NCBI GenBank assembly: GCA_903772945.1
Contig: CAICTM010001622.1
Span: 1-25,623, forward strand
Direction of reading: 5' to 3'
Origin: Seminavis robusta
Taxonomy: Eukaryota > Bacillariophyta > Bacillariophyceae > Naviculales > Naviculaceae
Length of the DNA stretch: 25,623 bases
In this document: positions 1 to 10,450 of the stretch, one piece after another
How positions within the stretch are numbered: the first letter of the stretch is position 1
How the letters are laid out: each line of letters starts with the position of its first letter
Made by a program: the position numbers and the translations under genes
Notes under the pieces: model-generated
What the model saw: only the letters and a program-made list of their open reading frames with translations
What the model was told of the DNA's origin: nothing
Databases searched by the model: none

Positions 1-735
1 ATTATGCCGAGAGTGATCATAACCCATACAATTGCTTCGATCTTGGACAAGAGGAGCCTCCATCAGTCAGCGCTCCCACCACAATGTTCCCACAGATGGC
101 AATCCCTGTTGCTGCCCAACGTCGGAATCCCAGTAGGAGAGCTCACAACAAGAAGCCTGTAGATTCTGAACATGGACGCAAGGACATAAGACCTATATGC
201 ACGCCCCTCAGGCGACCTGCTCAATGTCTTTAGCTATGACCAGTTTGGGAATCACTCCACATTTCAGGGCACATGCTGCAGAGCTCAGGTAACTGGATAT
301 TCACCCTTGACCAACACCCAGGATCGTTTCAATGTCCTGCCATTCTTCAAGCTCCACGGAACTAGCTCACAAGCCAAAAACTATCGCAGAGACCCTAATA
401 CCTACCCATGCTCTGAAGGAATCTCTGATTGCGCAGACGCCAAACATGGCGCACCACATCCTGGGCAGGCAAATGACGAAAAAAATCAAAGTGCCATTGC
501 CCTCTTGACAGGCAAACGAGAACTCTCTGCACATCGTACCGAGAGACGAAGAGCCGTTTTGCAATCGCCCCTACCACACCTCAAGTGCAAGCTGGTGTCC
601 TGAACAATCGGGTTACAAATCACGAATAAAGGTACCAGATGGCCAATTGCTAACAACTTCAACATAGTATTCAGAGTGTGCATGAGCGGGTAACCTTCAG
701 TCCTATGAAGGCCACCGCATTTCTCCACTTGTCGG
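1..735. other. No recognisable gene; possibly decayed transposon sequence
   Basis: Two short open stretches exist on the plus strand (3-233, open at the window edge, and about 232-603), but neither translation resembles a family I recognise. The decayed copia RT starts just downstream, so this may be the eroded upstream part of that element. That is only inference from position. Confidence 0.35.
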
Positions 736-2010
736 TTGGCCCACTGTTAGACCCGGTCTTCTTCTTGCGCTGCGCATGGATGGGAATCGAGACAATTGAT
801 TTTTACTCTTGCTTTCTGTCAGAGTCCTCAACCTGCCGACCAGCCATGTACATAGAATTGCCTCAGTACTATGACCCAAAGTTATGAAGTGACAGGACTG
901 TTTTTTGAACTTGACAAGTCTATCTATTAGGCAGACCGATTCACCCAAATTATTCTATGAGATCTATGTCGTGGGATGATCCAACTTGTTCGAAACCTCA
1001 AAGCAGACCCATGTTTGATTTATTATTAAGGAACATCAACTCATGTTTTAAATTATTGTGATGACCAAATCTGATGCTTCAGCCCGCGACAATGATTTGA
1101 TTGAGTCCTATGTTGGACAGCTCCAGAAGCTTGGATATGATTCACCATGGAAGTACAAGGGGACATCTTTGGATTCCTTGGTATTAAATTTTGAAAGACA
1201 GGGAGACAATGTGAAATTGACTACAAAAGGGGCTCATCAACAAGGTATTGAATACACTGGCATTCTGAAGCCAGCTCTAAGCTGTTCTTCCTGCTGCCAC
1301 GAATCCGCTCGGCGCTGACAAACTGGTGCCCAATTTTTGAAGAAGAGTGGAGCTATCCAGCTGCAGTTGGGATGCTGCTTATATATTGCAATCCAACACT
1401 AGCCCAGACATCACTATTTAATGTGCACCAGGTACACGATTCAGCCACAATCCACAGGCATTCCCATGCTTAAGCACATCAAACGTTAATCATCTCGGTA
1501 TTGATTGGACAAGTGACAAAGGCATTGTTTTAGCCCTAAGCTTGATCAAGGACTGATTGTTGGGTGGATGCTGACTTCGCGGGTTGTAGGATATGAGGAT
1601 GATCAGGATCCGTTCCGTCAAGTCTCGCACTGTGTGTTTGACTTTGTTTGGGTGCCCTATCATTGGTCCAGCAAACTGCAGCTGACATTACTTAGCTCAC
1701 TGCTGCTGAATATGTCGCCTTCAGCATGTCAATGAGGGAGCTGCTTCCTATGCGAGCCTTGCTCAAAGAAATTGGTAACAAATGAACATGCCCTGTAATT
1801 ACTACAGTCTCGTGCGCTCTACTGTGTTCGAAGACAACCAAGGTTGCCTGTCTCTTGTGAATGTTCCCAAGATGTCAGCCCGCACAAAGTATTTGGCATT
1901 AAGTACCACTTCTTTAGGTCAAATAACGGGGAGTCAAGGGCATCGTGGCCAAGTAATTTCGACTCTGGAACAACGGGCCGACATTTTCACTAAGGGGTCT
2001 TCCGGCTCCA
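735..2010 (+). pseudogene. Decayed Ty1/copia remnant (reverse transcriptase and RNase H)
   Basis: Copia polymerase motifs can be read in order but in alternating frames with stops. At about 775-850 is GWESRQLIFTLAFCQSP, the RT block around the first catalytic Asp (read here as LIFTLAF, so the Asp is lost). At 847-885 is YIELPQYYDPKL, and near 920-955 SPKLFYE. The YxDD box appears as VLNYCDDQI at 1045-1071, followed at once by a stop. Then come LIESYVGQLQKLGYD and GDIFGFLGI, again in different frames. RNase H is marked by WVDADFAGC at 1561-1587, EDNQGCLSL near 1830-1860 and ADIFTKG near 1978-2000. Neither LTRs nor an integrase are visible. The many frame changes make this an old, dead copy, not closely related to the intact-looking copia element downstream. 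Confidence 0.85.
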
Positions 2011-2243
2011 CAGTTGCGGTCATCGAAGCTCCTCATGGGGTGGTAATTTACACTGCACTTCTGCTGGGACTCTCCCTATCGTTTCTTGCCCAGCTTCATT
2101 TCAGCTGTAAGGGAGTGCGACGGGATACAGCTTACAATTCAGCTTTACAGCTTTACTATTTGCAGGCTTATTCTAGAAAATAATCAATAACTGCTCACTT
2201 ATTTGGAAATACAAACTTTACATCTCTTAGATCGTTAGATTAA

Positions 2244-4109
2244 TCAGTACACAATGGTATTGTCGCAAACTTGACCCTCATCCCTCATCAGCTGGAGGAA
2301 TACCTTGTAGCGTCCCTTGGATTTCTTTTCCATCAAGTGCTTTGCACAAGCCTCGCTCATCTTTCGTACCACCTGTCCCGGCTCAAAAGAGTCAACAACC
2401 TTCTTGTTGTCAGTCCTGACCCTCCGACCATTTGCATGGTCAAGACACAACTGCATCTGATGCATAGCACAAACACCGTTAACTCCAGTAAGTTTGCGAC
2501 CAACAGAGAGGGCTACTGCGGTAGTGTCATTAACCGCCCGGTACAACATGCTTTTCTTGATACCCAAAGTAGATAGGACTTCTTCGATCTGTGCGACGGT
2601 TGGTGCGGCCTTCTTGTTTTCCACAATACAAAGTGCAACGGCAATTCTGAAGTACTGTTTCCGGACGGGAGAGTAGAAGTAGATAGATGCTCCCAACACT
2701 TCCTTCTGGTTGGAATCCCAAACATCATGACTGATCATAATGAACTCTTGAGGCTTGCCAAAGATTCGGAAGTAGGCGTCGGCTGCCTCCGTCACATACA
2801 TTTCCACTCCAGCAGAAAACTCAAACCAGGTTTCACGTCGCTTGGTTCGCAAAGCTTGCCTACCCATGAGTCCGTAATTGTTCACTCTCTTCAGGGCCTC
2901 GGCGTTGGCAATGATGAACTGAATCATCCTAAAGTATTCAGGACAGTTCGTGTGATCAGTAACAACACGCTCAGGAATGTTGTTGAAAGTGATGAACTCA
3001 TCCTGTAAAATCTTGAACTGTTCGAGGACATTACCAAGTCCAGCCTGAACAGCCATGTTGTGCACCACATTGACAACACCTGGTGGAGACTTGAGTTGGC
3101 TTACCGGTGAGCCTCTAACAGAAGCGACATGAGACGAAGATGTAGCCGAGACGGCAGCAGCAGCAGCATTAGCGGCGGCTGCGGCAGAACGACTTGGTGG
3201 CAACGGTCTTGGAATAGCTTCTTCAGGAACTTTCATACCCCATGTGTAGGCAGACCCATAATGCTTGATGGCACGCGAGACTTCCTTGTGTTTAGCATTA
3301 ACATGAGTAGACAGATTTCCAATACCATCGTATACAGCATGAACATACTTCCTGTTGTACGACGGACTGAAGAGACACCTGTGGAGGGGAATGTCTTGCT
3401 CAACACAGGCGATGCACGCCATCAGTGGACGAAAATTTTTGATATACTTCAGCAGCTTGACCTTGGCTGTCCGATCCAATCCATCGAGAGTGTCCCAACC
3501 CTCAGGGCTAATGATCTCTACAACTCTGAAAAGCTGCCAAAAAGGTGACTTCTTCTTGCTGTTCTTGAAGTCATTCCTGATGTTGAAAGTAAAGAGAGAC
3601 TTGGCTTCCAAGTAGGAATTGGAAAGCTGCTCTCTTTCGTCCAGGTGGTCTTGCGGGTCAACCTCCTCTTCTTCTTCCTCATCTTCGTCATCGTCATCTT
3701 CATCTTCATCTTCCTCCTTTTCTTCCACAGGTGCTCGTACGGCTGGGCGGACTCGTGCGGCTGCGGCTGGGCGGCGTCGTCCGACTGCGGGATCTCGTGC
3801 AACTGCGGGACCTCGTCCGACTGCGGGAGCTTTTGCAACTGCGGCTGCAGGCGCCACTGGGACTGCTGGCGCAACTGCGGGTGCTGGCGCAACTGCGGGT
3901 GCTGGGGCACCATAGATGTCTTCGTTGTCGGTACCATAACCACGTTCCACCTCCCCCCCATGTTCGAGCTCACGATCTGCATGGTCAAAAGCTGTTGGTG
4001 AAAGTGTCCGTTCAATAAAATCCGCATTGTCTCGGTTTTCATCCGAGAAAACACTGCTAGTGCCGGTCCCTTGAGCCGTGAACTCATGATCCTCCGCCAC
4101 ACTTGGCAT
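2244..4109 (-). pseudogene. hAT-family transposase, C-terminally truncated
   Basis: hAT transposases cut and paste DNA using a DDE active site in an RNase H-like fold. I chose the ATG at 4109 (MPSVAEDHEF) because the Met 23 codons upstream lies in the repeat field. Order along the protein: an acidic N-terminus; an Ala/Pro-rich stretch of AVAPAPAVAP-like repeats; a long Asp/Glu run; a BED-like zinc finger (CIACV, later HVNAKH); an Ala/Ser linker; then the hAT core with HDVWDSN (first catalytic Asp block), AVNDTTAVALSV (second Asp block) and CAMHQMQLCLDHANG (Cys/His block). The protein stops soon after, at CDNTIVY. The third catalytic acidic residue and the hAT dimerisation domain, normally several hundred residues further on, are missing, and unrelated sequence follows. 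It should be inactive. A domesticated N-terminal fragment is possible but nothing here supports it. Confidence 0.8.
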
Positions 4110-4139
4110 GGTTGAGTGCCTTGATAGGACGAAAGACGG

Positions 4140-4520
4140 TGGGGCGACGACGAAATAACCAGTCAAGTAACCAGTCAAGTAACCAATAACCAGTCGAAAT
4201 AACCTGTAAAGTAACCACTCGAATAACCGCTCGAGTAACCAAAATGCGAGAGGTTCCCCTTTTGGTTATTGGTTGGGAAATTTATGAGAGGAAATGGCAA
4301 AGTTCGAAAATCGAATAACCGATCAAGTAACCAGTCAAGTAACCAGTCAAGTAACCAAATAACCGTATACGATAACCACTCGATCAACCAGTCAAAAAGC
4401 TCCGGTTACCGGTTATCGGTTATTCAACCAATCAAAATAAATATGACCGGTTACCGGTTATCGTATGGATGACCGGTTAATAACCGGAAATGACCTGTTA
4501 ATAACCGGTAACCAATGGAA
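4140..4520. repeat. Subterminal repeat field of the hAT element
   Basis: Dense short repeats of AACCAGTCAAGT (4158-4182 and 4320-4360) and of GGTTATCGGTTATT/AACCGGTTA-like units (4375-4520), in both orientations. Clustered subterminal motifs of this kind are where hAT transposases bind next to the terminal inverted repeat. The binding role here is inferred from position. Confidence 0.7.
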
Positions 4521-4537
4521 TCGGTTAGCGAACCCTG
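4518..4537 (-). repeat. hAT terminal sequence (CAGGGTTCGC...)
   Basis: The minus strand read from 4537 begins CAGGGTTCGCTAACCGATTC. It directly abuts the subterminal repeats. The partner terminus is not in the window, so its inverted-repeat nature cannot be confirmed here. Confidence 0.6.
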
Positions 4538-4608
4538 GGTCCCGGTGGTGGCTCATCGTACTGTATACTATCATAGAGCTATATACTACAGTATCACAGT
4601 CGTATACT

Positions 4609-4992
4609 GGACCGTCCGACGGTTTTCACTCAGGATTTATAAAACTTCCACGACTGACAAAAACTTGACCAGCACAATTAAGGGATTGTTTCTTTTAAGG
4701 GATTGTTTAGGGGATAGTCAAAGATTTAAGGGATTGTTGTTAAGGGATTGTTTATTTAAGGGATTGTTTAGGGGATAGTTGAAGAAATAGGGGATAGTTG
4801 TATGGTATGTCCATTTGGCGTTAAGGGATTGTTTAGGGGATAGTCCAAGATTTAAGGGATTGTTTCTTTAAGGGATTGTTTAAGTGATAGTTGATGAGTT
4901 AAGGGATTGTTTAAGGGATTGTTTTAAACGGTCATTCAGTCGTGGCAATTTCAAGATTTTTTAAATCCTGTGTGAAAACCGTCGGACGGTCC
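4609..4992. mobile_element. MITE-like element 1 with internal motif array
   Basis: The left end, 4609-4656, begins GGACCGTCCGACGGTTTTCA. The reverse complement of 4937-4992 begins with the same 20 bases except for nothing in that span, then follows the left end with a few mismatches and about 8 extra bases, finishing at CCACGACTG. The ends are therefore inverted repeats of roughly 50 bp on a 384-bp element with no coding capacity. The interior is filled by a short-motif array. No clean target duplication is visible: GTATACT on the left and GTACACA on the right are only partly alike. The superfamily is unassigned. Confidence 0.8.
4681..4925 (+). repeat. Array of AAGGGATTGTT motifs in MITE-like element 1
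   Basis: I count ten copies of AAGGGATTGTT at irregular spacing, mixed with several AGGGGATAGT variants. Spacing varies, so this is an interspersed motif array and not a simple tandem repeat. Confidence 0.85.
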
Positions 4993-5369
4993 TGTACACA
5001 ATCATAGAGCTAGACTATATGCACTACTCCAGTATTATTAGTAGCAATGGATTTGTACAGTATGCGAATGGATTTCAAATAAATGATACTCGTGGCTGGA
5101 TAAATCTCCCGGTTTTCCAGTGGCATGTGACAATAAATAATAAATACACGCGCTTCGGTTCCTAGCATTCCTTTATTTAAGTCTTTTTCAGCCTCTAGAA
5201 TTCATTCCGTTCCTTAAGTAATAAGAATTCTGTATTATTATGACCCTACTGGCCTTCGTACAGCCGTAACTTGCAACTTGCAATCAGCATCCAGCATGCG
5301 GCACAACACAACACAACACAACACAACACAACACGCACAAAAACCAAGCTCACAAGCGGCGAAAACAAT
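4993..5369 (+). promoter_or_regulatory. Probable upstream region of the receptor gene
   Basis: This AT-rich stretch has no recognisable gene. It contains a CAACA-type pentanucleotide microsatellite at 5302-5334 and two short upstream reading frames beginning at ATGs at 5240 and about 5295, which end before or just past the presumed receptor start at 5370. No core promoter element can be assigned with confidence. Confidence 0.35.
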
Positions 5370-5523
5370 ATGGATGAGTCACACAACCACACTATCGTTG
5401 TTGATGCCAAGGATAATGGCAGATTGAGTCAAATTGTCGAACGCCAGGGAAGCGAGGAGGAGTCACCAAGGCGACATGGGGAGATCTTGGTCCTCTCGGG
5501 TATCTCACGTGCTGCGGATGGGA
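5370..5523 (+). CDS. GPCR exon segment 1 (N-terminus, before the insertion)
   Basis: The frame starts at ATG 5370 (MDESHNHTIVVDAK) and runs without a stop to the insertion point at 5523. It contributes 51 codons plus one base. The segment is polar and charged except for GEILVLSG, which would suit the first beta strand of a Venus-flytrap domain. In the assembled sequence it runs into the LTR and ends at TGA 5526-5528. Confidence 0.65.
5518..5523 (+). repeat. Target-site duplication ATGGGA (left)
   Basis: ATGGGA directly before the 5' LTR matches ATGGGA at 16521-16526 directly after the 3' LTR. Copia integrases usually leave 5 bp, so 6 bp is slightly unusual. Confidence 0.9.
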
Positions 5524-5707
5524 TGTGAGATTATAGAGGGTATAGCTCACCCTGCACAATCATCTAAGTGAAACAGCATGCAAGGCAGTACACAAGCCTG
5601 GCTTTGGGTTAATAGCAAGGCAACAGACCAACTGCAATAAACAGCATTTGGAGATCAAATAGACAAAATAGCGCTCTAAAGTAAGCTCACAATTTGATAA
5701 TCTTTCA
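5524..5707 (+). repeat. 5' LTR of the copia element
   Basis: It is 184 bp, starts TGTGAGATTATA and ends ATAATCTTTCA, with canonical TG and CA ends. On visual comparison it is identical to 16337-16520. Confidence 0.95.
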
Positions 5708-5722
5708 TGGTAGCATGCGGAG
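5708..5722 (+). promoter_or_regulatory. Candidate primer-binding site
   Basis: TGGTAGCATGCGGAG begins immediately after the 5' LTR. TGG pairs with a tRNA CCA end, and TGGTAGC matches the 3' end of initiator-methionine tRNAs ending GCUACCA, the usual copia primer. The remaining match is imperfect, and the diatom tRNA could not be compared. Confidence 0.5.
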
Positions 5723-5934
5723 GTTGACTAACGAGCAACCAAATTGTCATCAGATTCACTAGTAGCTAGTGAATATTAAGCAAGATAGATAACGAAAGAA
5801 GCAACCGACAGGCTGAACAGGCAAGAAGAGCAACTCTTGACCGAGCCAACAGACTACAACGTCGGAACCAAGAGCAAGAACGGAGAAGGCAGCGGTACGA
5901 AGCAGTGATAGCAGCACCGAATCCACAACCAACG

Positions 5935-6242
5935 ATGGCGGCAGCACTCACCATCACGCAAGAAGAACTTAAGGCGATTATGCGAGAAGCAATGCAAGCG
6001 GCATTGTCTCAAGTTAATCCAGCCACAACCCCTACGTTTAGCGCCGTCCCAGGAGGAGGAGATCAGACCAAAGCATGGGACCTAACGTCAGACAAAGGAA
6101 TGAAGTATTTTGCACAAGCAACTAAAGCACCAGATACTCTTTTTGATGTACAATCGAAAAGCTACACCACTTCCTAGGGCTCGTCAAGAAGCGAGCAACG
6201 ACCTACGGCATGATGTCAGTAATTGGAAACATCGGCGTAGGA
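5935..6242 (+). pseudogene. Copia Gag, N-terminal part (frameshifted, then interrupted)
   Basis: Gag forms the particle shell of the retrotransposon. The first in-frame ATG is at 5935 (MAAALTITQEELKAIMREAM). The same frame is open back to 5773 and encodes an Arg/Gln/Glu-rich stretch, so a non-ATG or upstream start cannot be excluded. The frame runs through SDKGMKYFAQATK to FDVQS near 6155. A single-base loss then sends it to a stop at 6175-6177, while the shifted frame continues the Gag as KLHHFLGLVKKRATTYGMM up to GVG at the nested insertion. The 3' part resumes at 10457 in the matching phase. Confidence 0.75.
6237..6242 (+). repeat. Target-site duplication GTAGGA (left) of the nested element
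   Basis: It matches GTAGGA at 10451-10456. Both copies encode Val-Gly in the same gag phase, so removal of the nested element and one copy rejoins gag. Confidence 0.8.
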
Positions 6243-6744
6243 CGATAAAGTCTCGGACGAGAGCTCTGATCCGGTCAGAGAATAGCTCCAACAGCTATGC
6301 TGGCTACAGCTCCAGCACCACAGCTGGCTTATCTCCAGCAAAGCAGCAAGAAAGGATCGTCCTTTCACCATATTAAGAAAATATACGAAAGATTGAGACC
6401 GATCCTGATTAGTTGTAGCCCCTTTGATACCGCAGCAGTTGATACCATCCTGTTGAGGCCGGGCAGAAGCAGTAGGAGGTAGCGATAGTACTGTCCCAGA
6501 CTGCCTGCACGATTGAATCGAAGGCCCCCACTCCTGAGGTGAGCTGGCCCAAAGGGTCCACAGAGAGCTCTGCTGGCCTCCTGTCTGAATGACAGGGCCA
6601 AGTCCTGCTTGGTCTGGTGCCTACGGAGGTGTTGACACTCTAGCGCCACAGCTCCCACCTGCCTGACTACCGCTGTACCCGAGAAGGGTTTCAGCGAGGT
6701 CCAGTCCACACTTGAGTATGGAACTGATCCTTCTAGAAACTGCT
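6243..6744. repeat. Left LTR of the nested element
   Basis: It aligns along its whole length with 9929-10450. Long shared blocks include CAGCTGGCTTATCTCCAGCA and GAGACCGATCCTGATTAG. Differences are mostly single-base gaps, and this copy is about 20 bases shorter. Confidence 0.85.
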
Positions 6745-9700
6745 GGATCTCCCCAGCTTCTACATTGGATTAACAGTCGCATAGATTTCAGGCAGTTTCT
6801 TAAAAGGGAAGAAGAGACCTCCTTGACGAGAAAAGGATCTCTTCGAATTACACTACAATATATTGGTCTACAGTTGGATTCATTGAATTTCATTGGAATT
6901 TGAAGTGCACTTCGAAGCCACATTCGAAGTCCTAAGTCAACAACCTTCTGGTCAATTTGATACTTCCACCACCACCACGGTGACAAGCACCTTCAGTCTT
7001 GCATACACCAATCTACAACTCCAACAAAAGCCATTGCCATAGAAAGGGACCTACAAGAGCCACCATCTGACCGACGCCATTGCGGATAATAGCGTACAAA
7101 ACAGCCAATTCGCTCGAAGAAGAAAGCTAGGCGTTCTGTACTGGTCCCGTAACAAACACCTACTGGATCTCCGGAGAACACGCGACTTATTAGCTTGCAC
7201 CATTTCTGGCAATCGTGCAAGTCTTTTACGTCCGAAGAGCAACCATTGTTTATAACGCTAACAGCACTATCTCTTTGCACGGGCTTATCGCTTCCAACGA
7301 ATTACGTGTTTATTGGTATTTCCGAGGCTTATATCTTTGGTGATTCCACGGAACGTGCATCAGCCTTGTGCAGTTTTGAGTGTCACGAGTTTCCGTCCTG
7401 TGCGTGACGATTTCACGGAAGCGTCAGCCAATCAGATCATCCGTGCAGTTTTCGAAGCACCTGACCTTGTATTTATTGATCGTGCACTGATCACGCCCGG
7501 AACTTCCTGTTCTTTTTCGATCCTGGATTTGAAGACTATACGGCAACGTCCGCGACCGGTCCTTATCGGCAAGGTCCCCGATCGAAAGAGGCTCAGCTAC
7601 GTAAGCTCGCTGCGCCACATTTTAAAGTTTTACGTGTCGAGTCATGAAATCGTGAAAATCGCGATTTTCCTTCAGTACGGAGCAACCAACATACCGAAGA
7701 CCCAACTCGGAGAGTCACGAGACAACGAAACGACTGTTCGAGAGAGTATCTACACCAGATCCGACATCCTTGTTTAGTCATGGGTTCTCACCTTCAGTAC
7801 TGGCAACTTGTGCGGGAGATTCATTGGCCAAAGTTGCCTGGCTCCTCAGTGGCAAAACCCACAAACCAAGCCAGTTCCCAGCACCAAGCAACACAGGAAG
7901 CAGGTTCAAGCCCTCTACACTGGCTACACTTATTCAATACACCTAAATTGAATTTCCTAGGCCCCTTGCAAGGTCCCAGAAGTCCCTTTGTGGTTTCCAT
8001 ATACAGTTGAGTCAGCTTTATGCTACTGCTACAAGAGCTGAAAACCAGTGCTTCCCAGGTACAAGCCACACTTCCTCCTGTGGAGACCACAAGAGGTACC
8101 ATGTCACTCTACATACCCACAGTGACTCTCCACCATCACGGAAGGCCTTGAAGGCAGAGAATCAAGGAAACAGGCTAGCCCAGAACAACTAGCCACACTT
8201 CCCCTACAACCCGAGAGGATACGGTTCATGCCATCATGAAGAGTCTGGATGAGAGCACACCTCTATCGAAGCTTGGCACTACCCTTATAGTCTCATTGAA
8301 GAGCACAGTGGTGAATTCGTCAGCTGCTTGACAAGTTCCTTAGTCGAAACCTCGAGAAGATCAAGGAAAAGCAGCTGTCCTAGGCAGAAAGCAGCCGCCT
8401 CCAGGACTAGGAGGCACACCGGTACCACGCATCTCCCAAGCATTGTGGGGAGTTGCCTCCACTAGTGTCAAGCCCACGCAGCGGCGACTGCCAGAGGCCC
8501 TTTGCTTCCAACAACAAAATCAATGTAGCCAACATTCCACCGACTGGGCATCCAACTCCCAAGTCAGACTGTGGGAAGTTGCACGTCATTCGCCCTTCGT
8601 CGTGCCACAGACAACCACCAGCCCCTTCCAGCCCAGCTGTGGGGAGTCGCCTGCCACTTGTCTTTTGCAAGTTACAGCGGCCAACACCAGCTGCCCAATG
8701 CCACGCCCTTGTTTGCTCCGGTGCAACCATTTCCCTAGCTGGTGCTCCCATGCATCACTGGGTGATGGGAGATACAGAGCTGCCTACCTCCACACTCCAG
8801 CAGTCACCCAACTTCTACATTTTTGGGCTTTAAGTGGGGAGGCCAGAACTGTACCCACAGCAACAGTGATTCTAGCAGGACGATTCCACCATCCAAGGAA
8901 GTCCCGCCTTGTAATCGATACAACGTTGTCCTTCCATCAGACCGCAGTCCTTTGGCAGCAGACGAAAACCAGCCCATGTTATCTCAGTTGCATCAAGGCA
9001 AAGGCAACCAACTCGTTTCTAGCAAGCCACCTCTCTTTGGTACCCAGTGCACCAGGCTCGTGCCAAATGAGAGGATCCTTTGCAAGCAAGTGCACGCCCA
9101 AAGCAGGATGCTTTCAAGCAGACAGCTTCAGGGCAGCGCAACAATCAACCTTGGCTGGAGATCCAAGTTTCCACCACGTCGAACGACACCAAAGATCCCC
9201 AGCTCGGTACATCCCGGACCACCTCTCTTTGGTACTCCCAATACCACCAGGCTTGTGCCGAATGAGAGGATCCTTTGGCAGCAATGCCATCCAGTCGACA
9301 CAACGGTACAGCAGCCACAGCCCAACTACAGGAAAGCCAGGTCCAAGCACCAAGGTCTCAGTCTCCTCTGCTCCAAGGCAATGGGGAGTTCCAGTGTTTG
9401 GCATGTGGTTCCATCATGTGTTTGCTTTCCATGATGGCCCATAGGATTGGAGCCCTCAGTCTGTGCTGCTAGCACCGTCCTGGATTTTCGGACGGGCAAC
9501 TAGACTACGTCCCTGTCTGGTACAGCCCATCCCCCATCCGTCAAGGGACATGATTGCGGGGCAAGAAGGCCGCTCCACTGAGAGCTTGCCCCGCTGAATT
9601 CGGCCTGTGGCAAAGCCACGAATATTTGTCTACATGTGAAGAAAACAAACAACAGCTATGATAGCAACAGCACCGCCGGCACCTACCGAGTCTGGCCATG

Positions 9701-9928
9701 CTGATGAGCACGCAATCCCTTTGCGCCTACTTTGGTCCAGCAACCACAACCATGCAAGTCCCTCCACTTGTGAGATCTCCAATCTCACATTGTGTTCCAC
9801 TAGCAAGCCGATGCTGAGTGGCCCATGAATGTTCCGTTCATGGGGAGGAGTATGTATTGTAGTTAGTTAGTAACTAGTCGTATATCGTGGCATCCCATGA
9901 GAGCGGATCCATACGCACTCGTGGGGAG
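6745..9928. other. Interior of the nested element; no recognisable genes
   Basis: Open stretches exist on the plus strand at about 7313-7777, 7780-8010 and 8443-9444. The last encodes 333 codons, rich in Ser, Pro, Cys and His. None resembles a known family, and 8443-9444 is overlapped by long open stretches in the other plus frames (8453-8833, 8823-9434). That pattern suggests a stop-poor composition and not a gene. A diverged repeat of about 60 bp lies at 9027-9086 and 9219-9281. I see no RNA gene. Confidence 0.6.
9027..9281 (+). repeat. Diverged direct repeat pair (9027-9086 and 9219-9281)
   Basis: Both copies start CCACCTCTCTTTGGTAC, share a CACCAGGCT-CGTGCC-like middle and end AATGAGAGGATCCTTTG, offset by about 192 bp. 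They belong to the nested element interior. Confidence 0.75.
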
Positions 9929-10450
9929 CGATAAATCTAGGAGCGAGAGCTCTGGATCCGTCAGAGATAGCTCAAACAGCTATGCTGGCCTACAGCTCGC
10001 ACCCACAGCTGGCTTATCTCCAGCAAAGCAGCAAGAAAGGATCGTCCTTTCTACCATAGTTAAGAAAATAGTACGAAAGTTGAGACCGATCCTGATTAGC
10101 TTGTAGCCCTTTGATACCGCAGCAGTTGATACCAACCTGTTGAGGCGGGCAGAAGCAGTAGGAGGTTAGCAGATAGTACTGTTCCCAGACTGCCACTGCA
10201 CGATTGAATAACGAAGGCCACCAGCTCCTGAGGTGAGCTGGCCCAAAGGGTCCAGCAGAGAGCTCTGCTGGCCTCCTGTCTGACTGACAGGGCCAAGTCC
10301 TTGGTCTGGTGCCTACTGGAGGTGTTGGAATACTCCTGAGGCACGACAAGGCTCCCTGAACTGCCTGACTACCGCTGTACCTGAGGAAGGGTTTCAGCGA
10401 GGTCCAGTCCACAACTTGAGTATTGGAACTGATCCTTCTAGAAACTTGCT
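9929..10450. repeat. Right LTR of the nested element
   Basis: It begins CGATAAATCTAGGAGCGAGA and ends AGAAACTTGCT, directly before the second GTAGGA. It is the longer and probably more accurately sequenced copy of the pair. Confidence 0.85.

Larger units (their letters stand above)
2244..4537 (-). mobile_element. Truncated hAT DNA transposon
   Basis: Read on the minus strand, the element begins CAGGGTTCGC at 4537, a typical hAT-style terminus. It then has about 380 bp of subterminal repeats and the transposase coding region. The opposite end is absent: the coding region breaks off at 2244 next to unrelated sequence, and I found no CAGGG-type end there. An 8-bp target duplication would have started at 4538 (GGTCCCGG), but its partner cannot be found because the other end is lost. 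Confidence 0.7.
6243..10450. mobile_element. Nested non-autonomous LTR element (LARD-like)
   Basis: Two direct repeats of about 502 bp (6243-6744) and 522 bp (9929-10450) flank about 3.2 kb with no recognisable gag, protease, integrase or polymerase. The unit is bounded by a 6-bp duplication inside the gag of the copia element. This is the layout of a large retrotransposon derivative mobilised in trans. The repeat ends are CGATAAA and TTGCT, not TG/CA, so the exact termini may be off by a few bases. Orientation is not determined. Confidence 0.75.

Noticed and set aside
3619..4018. Ser-rich and Cys/Leu-rich plus-strand open stretches
   Set aside because: They are antisense images of the acidic and Ala/Pro-rich segment of the hAT transposase on the minus strand.
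4681..4925. CRISPR array in the AAGGGATTGTT field
   Set aside because: The motif is only 11 bp, spacers are irregular and very short, and the array is enclosed by inverted ends of a transposon. The genome is eukaryotic.
5271..5369. Upstream extension of receptor exon 1 to the TTG at 5271
   Set aside because: The extension is encoded largely by the CAACA microsatellite and has no ATG; the first in-frame ATG is at 5370.
7313..8010. Open stretches in the nested element as gag or accessory genes
   Set aside because: No retroviral-type motif is visible, and they are short and unrelated to the copia gag nearby.
8443..9444. A 333-codon open stretch in the nested element as a real gene
   Set aside because: Other plus-strand frames are also open over most of the same interval, the translation is Ser/Pro/His-rich without any family motif, and internal DNA repeats explain it.
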